From contig CP001769.1 in assembly GCA_000024525.1 (NCBI GenBank), forward strand, positions 3,629,001-3,693,000: a DNA stretch of 64,000 bases, read 5' to 3'. Positions 54,601 through 61,421 of the stretch are shown piece by piece. Each line of letters opens with the position of its first letter. Positions within the stretch are counted from its first letter, which is position 1. The notes beneath the pieces were generated by a model. It was not told the origin of the DNA. It saw only the letters and a program-made list of their open reading frames with translations, and did no database searches. This DNA is from Spirosoma linguale DSM 74. Its GTDB lineage: Bacteria; Bacteroidota; Bacteroidia; Cytophagales; Spirosomataceae. The translations under genes and the position numbers were made by a program.

Positions 54601-54787
54601 CTGTATTAGTACCCCGATTGGTACCTTTGATGGTGACAGAGGCACCAACCACGTCATTTCCTTTCTCGTCTGAAACCCGGCCCGTTATTTCACTGTCGAC
54701 AGCAAATACAGGTGATGCAACAGCGGAAATCCATATGCCCAGAAAAAGTAATAACCCGGGAATGGCTCTACGTAATTTTGACTTCAT
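51686..54787 (-). CDS. SusC/RagA-family TonB-linked transporter (module 2)
   Basis: This 1033-residue transporter has a signal peptide (about 1-28), a beta-sandwich ITGRVSDEKGNDVVGASVTI, the plug with PLIVINGVPMDN, ALYGARSSNGVILITTKRG, and a barrel ending NLNIRFK. Overall organisation equals the module 1 SusC, but the residues between motifs differ enough to suggest a different ligand. A -33/-7 promoter pair is present upstream (55068-55094), leaving a ~275-base leader. Confidence 0.93.
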   Translation of the reverse strand: MKSKLRRAIPGLLLFLGIWISAVASPVFAVDSEITGRVSDEKGNDVVGASVTIKGTNRGTNTDASGKYRIVVPNGSAVLVFSYIGYTKQEVTVGNRSVIDVKLEPGSAVLDEVVVTALGISKEARKVGYAVTTVSSEAFTKARETNVGNSLVGRVAGLTVKGTNGGPGSTSKILLRGMPSINSGGAPLIVINGVPMDNTQRGSAGEWGGADGGDGIGNLNPDDIETMTVLKGQSASALYGARSSNGVILITTKRGKKGDYAIEYNANLTADSPINFTDFQYEYGQGTGGVKPTTIAAAQQTGRQSWGAKLDGSQITQFDGKQYAYSAQKDNIKNFYRTGTNFTNTVSVTKGGDNGSFRLSLSNLDTKSILPNSGLGRKTFNLTADQNITSKLSVSLLANYIDEKITAKPQLSDGPMNANNGLFLATNIDQRILAPGYNTTTGREIIFSDDEYVTNPYFVTNQYVNDVSRKRLISMIATKYQFADWIYAQGRVGYDNGNDRIFRVTPYGTAYSQDAKGGLDEQSNAQTTELNIDGLISVSKAITPDFSIDAIVGGNIRKNNYEKIGIGGGPFVLPYLYSYNNVVNFNRSYGFSKSEVQSAYYSLDFSYKSFLNISTTGRYDAYSKLPSTARTIFTPSVTGAFIFSEFVKTPSLSFGKLRASYAVTSGEPADAYGTSVYYGVGSALNGVPTGNFSSSLPNLFLKPFTKSEVEVGLELKFFGNRLGFDLAYFDQKTHNEILPANYSPATGYTSGVVATGSTQNRGLEVLVTGTPVKTAKLAWNVSFNLTSVKNKILQTDANNNPLGLGSNRATLGNATTAFVVGESGPQIRAYDYKYASNGQIIVDASGLPVRGNLINMGTVLPTLFGGLNNEFSFGNFNLAFLVDYNYGNKILSATENYAYRRGLHKATLVGREGGITTGVVEGGAANTVSATAQNYYTALANNVTKISVVDGDFIKLRQLTFGYNIPASVLTKVPLIRAVNISFVARNLFYIMKKTTNIDPEATFGANLRYAGIEGTSLPSSRNYGVNLNIRFK

Positions 54788-55067
54788 AATAGGTAAACAC
54801 TTGGTTAGTTAATAAAACGAACTTTATTAATACGAACGGTCACATGTGTAATTACCATAATGAATGGTTTAACCTGTGACCAACACCGACTTTACGGTGT
54901 ACCGGCACAAACTACAAGCAAAATCTTTCTCCAAGAATCCAGATACTAGCCAAATAAAATTAGGTAAGCCATCCATTATCTTCAGGAATATTCACTCATA
55001 CGCTTATTTTGACAAATATATAGTTTAAAATATCAAGTTTGTAATTTTTTTTAAAATACGATATTCA

Positions 55068-55094
55068 CAAATATACACTTTACATTTTCACAAA
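55068..55094 (-). promoter_or_regulatory. TTTG/TATATTTG promoter of module 2 susC
   Basis: On the minus strand, TTTG (55094-55091) is followed after 15 bases by TATATTTG (55075-55068). This is the best match to a full Bacteroidota -33/-7 promoter in the window. A second TATATTTG at 55020-55013 lies closer to the gene without a good -33. Confidence 0.6.
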
Positions 55095-55234
55095 TACTCT
55101 ATCATTGCTTAATCTAATAAGATCTAACAATCATTCAATCATTTGTTTATACAACTAAACATACCAGCATTTATTCAAGTTAGCTTAGCTGTACAAAATA
55201 AATATAGAGAATAAGTAGTTTCCCTTACTTGTAC

Positions 55235-55277
55235 AATCACCAGTCACCAGATGTACTCATCCGATTGACTGGTGATT
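55235..55277 (-). terminator. Hairpin downstream of the serine hydrolase gene
   Basis: AATCACCAGTCA at 55235-55246 pairs perfectly with TGACTGGTGATT at 55266-55277. There is no clear T-run on the minus strand, so it may be a rho-independent terminator without a U-tract or a stability element. Confidence 0.5.
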
Positions 55278-55310
55278 ATTTCATGTTTTTACGCTGATTG
55301 GCAAACGGCC

Positions 55311-57863
55311 TTATTCAGTACTGTTCTTCTGGCTGTTTACAGCTGTGTACTCCGGAATCAGTTTCCAGGCATTATCGAAGAAACCCGCCATTCGGACTCC
55401 CTTGCTGCCCAAACGAACCATATCCAGGCCGAAAATCATGAAGTCGGGAAAGCCACTGGCCCCGGCAAAGTATTGGTTAGCCGAAGCCGCCCGCATACCT
55501 TTCACTCCCGTTCCACCAATGACCGCTACCGATGCCGTAGCCGACTCTTTAATGGGCCAGACGAAATACGCGCCCAGATCGTCGCCCTGCCACTGCTGAT
55601 CGCCAACCCGAATACGGTTGCGTTCCATCTGAATGGGGCAGTCAGCCAGTAGTAACTTCCAGGCAGCATTGTTGGTCGCGTTTCCGAACAGCACAACGCC
55701 CCGATCAGTGTATTTTGCCAGCGAGTAATCGGTATCAGCTAATATATCAATAGCCCCATTGCCCCGGTAATACCAGGTTTCTGCATCGTAGCGTGCTTTC
55801 TGCCAATTCCACTCGTTCTCTTCTTTCGTGCCCTTCGTTCCGTACACGAATACCATCCGGTTGTTAAAGGCGTCTTTAAACGTCCCATTCCGATGAGGTC
55901 CTTTCTGGGCCATATCTGGACGCTGTGCCTGTTGCCACTTCCCGTTTTCCCGACGGAGGAAGAGCGTATCCTGCGCACGACTAGTCGTATAGGCGATGGC
56001 CGGATTGCCATCCAGTGTTATTGTCAGTGGTGTGTTTACGGCAAAGTCATGCAGTGCCAGCTTCAGAAGGGCCACGTTCGACGTTGTACCAGTAATGGCC
56101 TTTCCCCGGCGGGTGAGCTGCATCCGGCTGTAGAGCAATGGTTGTATCTGCTGCTCAATGGCCGCCCACCGATATGCAGACGAAATGCCCGGATTAGCCG
56201 TAATAAAATCGATGTCGTTTACCGCAGAGTCGGCGGCAATCCGGTGCCATTTGAAGAAATCGAATAGGGGTTTCCAGTCAACGCTCTCGTCACCAAACCA
56301 GTGACTTCCACCGGGGTACTCATAATAACTCATATCGGGCTGCGACTCACCAAGCAATTTCCGCATTTGCCGGGCGTAAGTTACGGGAACCGTCCGGTCG
56401 GCATCACCGTGCAGAACGTACACACCCAGCGGCTTGTAGTTGCTTGTCAGTTTCAATACGTCGCTCTGGTTACCGGCCCGTAACAGCATCTGTTCCAGTG
56501 GGTCGTTACTGGTTTCCGGAATTACCCCATCGGCAGAACCGTATTCTTTCAGCGTCGGGTAACCTGCACAGGGAGCTATGGCTGCCCATTTATCGGGGTA
56601 AGTAGCCCCCAGAAACCAGGTGCCGTGCCCACCCATGGAATGGCCGGTCAGATAGATGTGCTGCGGATCAGGCTTGAACCGATTTCTGGCAATAGACAAT
56701 ACTTCCAGGGCATCTAACCGGCCCCAGTCTTCCCAGTTGAAACCGCGCGGCCGACGGTTGGTAGCCGCTACCAGATTTCCCCAGTCTTTAGCTTTGTACG
56801 CCCGCGCCTGTCCGATGGCTTCGACACCCGCACCATGCACCGACAGGAACAGAGCCGAAGGAGCGGTCGTCGCCGATGATTGGGGGGTTACGGCATAATA
56901 TTGTAAACTCCCGTCGATGTGACTAATGAACGTTTGGCTGTATGATGCTCCGGCCGGAACGGCTTCCACCGAAATCGTCCCGGTATCGAGCGACTTGCCT
57001 TTTTGAACGAGCGTTAACTCGCAGGGCTGGGCACCTTTCGCCGTGACGCCACTCCCGTCGAATGTGAAAGCTACTTTTCGGCTCGATAAGGCAGGAACAA
57101 CGGGCAGCGAAGTCGTATATGTTTTGCCAGCCAGTTTACTAATCAGTTGCAGCCCATTCAGCGGTGTCGCTGAGGTATTGACCACAACCACCGCTCCCTG
57201 AAGCGACGCGTTCGACTCGCCTAACCGAATACTGGGCAGGGTTGGATCGTCGGTAGCCAGCATAGCGGGCTTGTCCGGGAAACTCAGGCTGGCGGTTATC
57301 ATGACGCCCCGAACGTAAAATTCATTCAGCCCTTTCCGGAGCTTAACGGGAATATGCATATAGCCCATGCTGTACACATCGCCCATGTGCAGTTCGCCAT
57401 TAACGTATACGTTGCTGTTACCTTTTATATCAAGTACCGCAATCTGTTCGCGGGTCGATGGGTAAGTCAGGTAGGTATAGCCCCCACCCCCGCCAATGCC
57501 TCCCCGGAGGTTACCGGCTACCACGCCGGGGCCAGCCGGTGCGCCAGCATTACCCCTAAAACCACCCCGCAACCGGAGTCGGTTCAGACTGTCGGCCGTT
57601 ACCGCAATCCATTTGATATCAGCCCCTTGTTCATCTTTACCAAATACCGCGCCTTCGACAGGCTGTTGGAGTGTACCAGTGTACAACTGATAAGCCAGTG
57701 GGTCGGTGTAGATGGCTTCCCGACCGTAACGACTGCCGGTTAGGGCTACGAGACCTTTTGTGAATGAATATGGCTTGGGGCGAGCTGTTTTTGAAGTTTG
57801 CTGGGCCAGTAGTGGACCAACGCAAAGCAACGAACAGGTGAAAAAGATAAACGATCTGAGCAT
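55311..57863 (-). CDS. Large secreted prolyl-oligopeptidase-like serine hydrolase
   Basis: This 850-residue exported protein has a signal peptide (MLRSFIFFTCSLLCVGPLLAQ). The first ~300 residues include a beta-rich, glycine-containing region (VYVNGELHMGDVYSMGY) that may bind ligand. The hydrolase domain has the nucleophile elbow GHSMGG near 406, the Asp in HGDADRTVP near 487, and the His in GGSHW near 520. The ~300 C-terminal residues form a further beta domain. It resembles esterases or peptidases of the S9 group; substrate is unknown. A TACCTTTG element lies 18 bp upstream. Confidence 0.85.
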   Translation of the reverse strand: MLRSFIFFTCSLLCVGPLLAQQTSKTARPKPYSFTKGLVALTGSRYGREAIYTDPLAYQLYTGTLQQPVEGAVFGKDEQGADIKWIAVTADSLNRLRLRGGFRGNAGAPAGPGVVAGNLRGGIGGGGGYTYLTYPSTREQIAVLDIKGNSNVYVNGELHMGDVYSMGYMHIPVKLRKGLNEFYVRGVMITASLSFPDKPAMLATDDPTLPSIRLGESNASLQGAVVVVNTSATPLNGLQLISKLAGKTYTTSLPVVPALSSRKVAFTFDGSGVTAKGAQPCELTLVQKGKSLDTGTISVEAVPAGASYSQTFISHIDGSLQYYAVTPQSSATTAPSALFLSVHGAGVEAIGQARAYKAKDWGNLVAATNRRPRGFNWEDWGRLDALEVLSIARNRFKPDPQHIYLTGHSMGGHGTWFLGATYPDKWAAIAPCAGYPTLKEYGSADGVIPETSNDPLEQMLLRAGNQSDVLKLTSNYKPLGVYVLHGDADRTVPVTYARQMRKLLGESQPDMSYYEYPGGSHWFGDESVDWKPLFDFFKWHRIAADSAVNDIDFITANPGISSAYRWAAIEQQIQPLLYSRMQLTRRGKAITGTTSNVALLKLALHDFAVNTPLTITLDGNPAIAYTTSRAQDTLFLRRENGKWQQAQRPDMAQKGPHRNGTFKDAFNNRMVFVYGTKGTKEENEWNWQKARYDAETWYYRGNGAIDILADTDYSLAKYTDRGVVLFGNATNNAAWKLLLADCPIQMERNRIRVGDQQWQGDDLGAYFVWPIKESATASVAVIGGTGVKGMRAASANQYFAGASGFPDFMIFGLDMVRLGSKGVRMAGFFDNAWKLIPEYTAVNSQKNSTE

Positions 57864-57881
57864 AGTAGGCTAAATAAAAGG

Positions 57882-57889
57882 CAAAGGTA
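57882..57889 (-). promoter_or_regulatory. TACCTTTG -7 element for the serine hydrolase gene
   Basis: The complement of CAAAGGTA matches TAnnTTTG, 18 bp before the start at 57863. The predicted leader is about 10-13 bases. Confidence 0.45.
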
Positions 57890-58127
57890 TCAATATTCTA
57901 TTTTTTTAAGAAAGGGCAAATATTTTACAAAAATAATTAATAACTACACGTCTAATAAGCGAATCAGCTTTAGGCATTTGTCATCTTTGGCGTTTTGAAC
58001 AAATACAAAAAAAAATTTATACGCTTTATACCACCAAACCGGAGACTAGTGAAATGGCTTTTCTCTGCTCAACCGTACCGTATCTGGTTCATTTCTCTTT
58101 TTTACATTTACAGTAAATTCACCGCCA

Positions 58128-59702
58128 ATGCCATCTCTCAGAACCGGTTTGCTTCTTGTGCTTTTTCTGGCCATAGCTTCGTTTTCGATTGCTCCACACC
58201 ATAAAACAGGCATTACCTCTGCCAGCCCTGCATCACTAAGACTTGGTCCGGCTCCCACTGGCCAGCAACTGGCGCGTCAATACTGTGGAAACTGCCACCT
58301 GTTTCCGGAACCAGAACTGCTGGACAAAAAAACCTGGGTTACGGGGGTGTTGCCTACTATGGCACTTCGCCTTGGCCTTAAACTACCTGGGCAAGACACC
58401 CTAAGGCCTTTAGCACCCGAAGAGGAAAAAGCTATTAGCCAACTCCATGTCTATCCCGAAACGGCAGTCTTGTCCCTGGCCGATTGGGAGAAAATCGTTC
58501 GTTATTATGAACAGACAGCCCCCGAGGCACCTCTACCACAAAAATCCCATGCACCCGTAATCAACGAACTGCCCCTTTTTGCGGCCAAAGAAGTGGCAAT
58601 GGGCGATAAACCCGTGCCGCAAACAACGCTACTGAAATATGATAAACAAAGCGGGCAACTCTATGTAGGCGATGCCCAGCACGCCTTATACGTCCTCGAC
58701 AAACAGCTTCAACTGGCCGATACGTGGTGGATCGACACCCCGCCAACGGATATTGACTTCCCAAAAAATGCAGCCCCAAGATTACTCACCATTGGTATAT
58801 TCAGCCCGTCAGACCAGCAACTGGGTCGACTCATGACGCTTGAAAGGGCCGCTAAACCGGGCGCTAAGCCAGTTGATATTCGGCAATTACCACGCCCGGT
58901 ACAGTTTGTGACCAGCGACCTGAACAGTGACGGTAAAGAGGATGCGGTTATCTGCGGATTCGGCAATAATGCCGGAAAACTATTCTGGTATGACGGTTTC
59001 GATCCGGCTAAAGAACATGTTTTGAAAGCTTTCCCCGGCGCAAGAAAGGTGGAAATTAACGATTTCAACCATGACGGCAAGCCCGACATTCTGGTTCTGA
59101 TGGCCCAGGCGCGGGAAGAGGTCTCCATCTTTTATAATCTGGGAAACGGGAAATTTAAAGAAAAGGTCGTACTCCAATTCTCCCCGCTATTTGGCTCCAG
59201 TTACGTTGAACTGGTTGATTTCAATAAAGATGGTTTTCAGGACCTACTATTGACCAATGGCGATAACTGGGATTATTCGTCCGTCAATAAAAACTTCCAC
59301 GGCATACGTATATATCTCAACGACCGGAAGGATCATTTTAAAGAAGCCTGGTTTTACCCCATCTATGGCGCGGCAAAGGCAATAGCCCGCGACTTCGATA
59401 AGGATGGCGACCTCGATATTGCCGCTGCTTCTTTCTACACCAATCTGGACCAGCCAGAACAGGGGTTCATCTACTTTTCTAATCAGGGCGGTCTGATGTT
59501 TACGCCCTTCAGTACGCCAGCGGGTGCCGACGGGAAATGGCTAACTATGGAAGCCGCCGATGTCGATCAGGATGGTGATTTGGATATTGTGCTGGGTTCT
59601 TACTTTCACACGGTTGGCGAAATGACTCAGTTGTTATTTAAAGGTATCACCTCTTTTCCACAACTGCTCGTGCTGGAAAACCAGGGGAAGAAACTACGCT
59701 GA
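58128..59702 (+). CDS. Secreted CxxCH-cytochrome/FG-GAP fusion protein
   Basis: This 524-residue exported protein has a signal peptide (about 1-22). A class I-like cytochrome c motif CGNCH is at 53-57 (C53, C56, H57), with a candidate distal Met at 78. FG-GAP/VCBS repeats with calcium loops then fill the rest (for example SDLNSDGKEDAVICG, NDFNHDGKPDILVLM, RDFDKDGDLDIAAA). One heme would be bound covalently in the periplasm. It is convergent with SusD/SusC module 3 across a shared terminator. I know of no defined function for this domain combination; electron transfer to or from a surface redox partner is a guess. Confidence 0.85.
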   Translation: MPSLRTGLLLVLFLAIASFSIAPHHKTGITSASPASLRLGPAPTGQQLARQYCGNCHLFPEPELLDKKTWVTGVLPTMALRLGLKLPGQDTLRPLAPEEEKAISQLHVYPETAVLSLADWEKIVRYYEQTAPEAPLPQKSHAPVINELPLFAAKEVAMGDKPVPQTTLLKYDKQSGQLYVGDAQHALYVLDKQLQLADTWWIDTPPTDIDFPKNAAPRLLTIGIFSPSDQQLGRLMTLERAAKPGAKPVDIRQLPRPVQFVTSDLNSDGKEDAVICGFGNNAGKLFWYDGFDPAKEHVLKAFPGARKVEINDFNHDGKPDILVLMAQAREEVSIFYNLGNGKFKEKVVLQFSPLFGSSYVELVDFNKDGFQDLLLTNGDNWDYSSVNKNFHGIRIYLNDRKDHFKEAWFYPIYGAAKAIARDFDKDGDLDIAAASFYTNLDQPEQGFIYFSNQGGLMFTPFSTPAGADGKWLTMEAADVDQDGDLDIVLGSYFHTVGEMTQLLFKGITSFPQLLVLENQGKKLR

Positions 59703-59712
59703 TCTGAAAACA

Positions 59713-59746
59713 AAAAAGAGACAAACCAACTGGTCTGCCTCTTTTT
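59713..59746. terminator. Bidirectional terminator between the cytochrome/FG-GAP and module 3 SusD genes
   Basis: The 16-nt arms at 59713-59728 and 59731-59746 pair with two G-T-compatible mismatches and an AC loop. A-runs and T-runs at both ends give a U-tract on each strand. Confidence 0.85.
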
Positions 59747-59803
59747 ACCAACCTAATTTAAACTTACTAGTATTGGCTGCACAAGTCAGCAATAGCAAAA
59801 TTC

Positions 59804-61408
59804 TTACTTCACATCCCAGAAAATCTTGGTTTTCAGGTTATCCGTTGCTTTCACTGCAGCATAATTGGCGGCATTGTAGGTGATTTCATTACCCGGAATT
59901 GTCCACCGAACAGGGGGCAATGTCTGGTTATTTGCGTTATCAACCTGGAAGCTCAGTACCGGGTAGTCCAGTCGACGGATATCCGCCCAGTTTTCGTACG
60001 GCTGAACCAAGTTGTAGTGCAGCCATTTCTGGGTAGCAATCAGCTTCAGCTTGTCGGTGTTGGTTGCCGCACTACTCCAGCTTACGGCCGGAGCAGCGAT
60101 GTAAGAGCTGATGGAAGCTGCCGTTGCTGCTGTAGGTATCGGAGAATCCGTAATACCCGTGGCGTTGGTCAGTGCCAAAATACCGTTATAGAATTGGACA
60201 GACTGCGTAATAGCGGTTTCGTAGGCGGTTTTTGCCGAGGCATCATTGCCTGTTCTCAGGTAATACTCGGCTTTAATCAGATTCATTTGCGGGGCATTGA
60301 TCAGAATACCAGGAAAGAACTGATTCCGGCTCAACGTATAGCGGTTATAGATCGCCACCTGGCCAGCATTGAAGAGCGTTGTCTGGGCACCTTCCGTAGC
60401 GGTAGGGTCAATGCCAATGTACTTACCACCGGCGTTCGCTCCTGGCTCAAAAAGCAGCGGTAACCGAGGGTCGTTATTTGCATTCATGTTGTCGATCATC
60501 GCCTTACCAGCCGTGTTGCCAAACCAGCCTGCCGACTCCAGGCCATCCCGGAATCCGTTCGAGTTAATGTCTGTATTGATATTGAAGACATTGACCTGAA
60601 TATTCTGAGCGTTGGTTTCAACAATTGGATACGTTGTTGCATTACCCAGAATTTCAGCCATCTCGGTGTTTGCTCTTGATTTAAAGCTCTCCACATCCGA
60701 AACTCGGTTCAACATCCGAAGCCGAAGCGAATTACAGTACCGTTTCCAGGCAGTTACATCACCCTTGTTAACGAAATCCTGCGTCTGAAACGATTTCTGA
60801 TAGCCAGCATTCAATGTAATCCCATTCAGCTCGGTTGAAATCCGCTTCAGGTCGTCCAGCAGAAACGTGTATATTCCCTCGGCCGTATCGAATTTTGCGC
60901 TCGATGCAAGGTAGTCGCCCCCGTTGCTGCTCAGCATCCCGGCTGCACTAAACGGAATTGCGCCCAGAACGTCGACCATCTTCTGCGTGTAATCATACAC
61001 ATATACCGCTGCCGCCAGCATGAAAATCTTGCGGTCGGCCTGCTGATCGGCGGGTCTCGATGCGTACACTTTTTGCAGTTCGCGGTACTGAGCCAGCATG
61101 TTGTAGTAGTTGTACCACACATCTTCTACCCCCGACGAACCCGGTATATATTGTCCGGATGAATTGATCCAGCCGGTAGCCTGGTTATAGTGGTTTAGGG
61201 AAGTTCTCAGGGTCACAAAATAATGCCGATAGCCTGGAAGCACGTAATCTTTATTGGCATACAAAACACCGGTAAATTGCTTTTCAACGGTTGTCTCCGC
61301 AATCTTGGCAGGGTTTGGGTAAGCATCGGTGAATTCGGCCTCTTTACAGGAGATGTTTCCGACCAAAAGCCCCGTGAGTAACAGGAAAGATATCTTTTTC
61401 ATTTTCAT
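59804..61408 (-). CDS. SusD/RagB-family lipoprotein (module 3)
   Basis: This 534-residue SusD-like_2-type lipoprotein has a lipobox ending GNISC (Cys21). It has the usual helical body and the C-terminal signature KIFWDVK. The gene lies 13 bp downstream of the partial susC on the same strand. The mid-region is divergent from the other two SusD copies, suggesting a different ligand. M3 could also be the start, changing length by two. Confidence 0.9.
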   Translation of the reverse strand: MKMKKISFLLLTGLLVGNISCKEAEFTDAYPNPAKIAETTVEKQFTGVLYANKDYVLPGYRHYFVTLRTSLNHYNQATGWINSSGQYIPGSSGVEDVWYNYYNMLAQYRELQKVYASRPADQQADRKIFMLAAAVYVYDYTQKMVDVLGAIPFSAAGMLSSNGGDYLASSAKFDTAEGIYTFLLDDLKRISTELNGITLNAGYQKSFQTQDFVNKGDVTAWKRYCNSLRLRMLNRVSDVESFKSRANTEMAEILGNATTYPIVETNAQNIQVNVFNINTDINSNGFRDGLESAGWFGNTAGKAMIDNMNANNDPRLPLLFEPGANAGGKYIGIDPTATEGAQTTLFNAGQVAIYNRYTLSRNQFFPGILINAPQMNLIKAEYYLRTGNDASAKTAYETAITQSVQFYNGILALTNATGITDSPIPTAATAASISSYIAAPAVSWSSAATNTDKLKLIATQKWLHYNLVQPYENWADIRRLDYPVLSFQVDNANNQTLPPVRWTIPGNEITYNAANYAAVKATDNLKTKIFWDVK

Positions 61409-61421
61409 GATAGAATTAGGA

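Larger units (their letters stand above)
54788..55310. other. 523-bp AT-rich leader and promoter region of module 2 susC
   Basis: No ORF or RNA gene was recognised. Two tandem TATATTTG elements on the minus strand (55013-55020 and 55068-55075) lie in an A/T-dense stretch. The distal one has a TTTG 19 bp start-to-start upstream, the canonical -33 spacing. The leader of ~225-275 bases is much longer than others in this window. The left end contains the hairpin for the hydrolase gene at 55235-55277. Confidence 0.55.
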
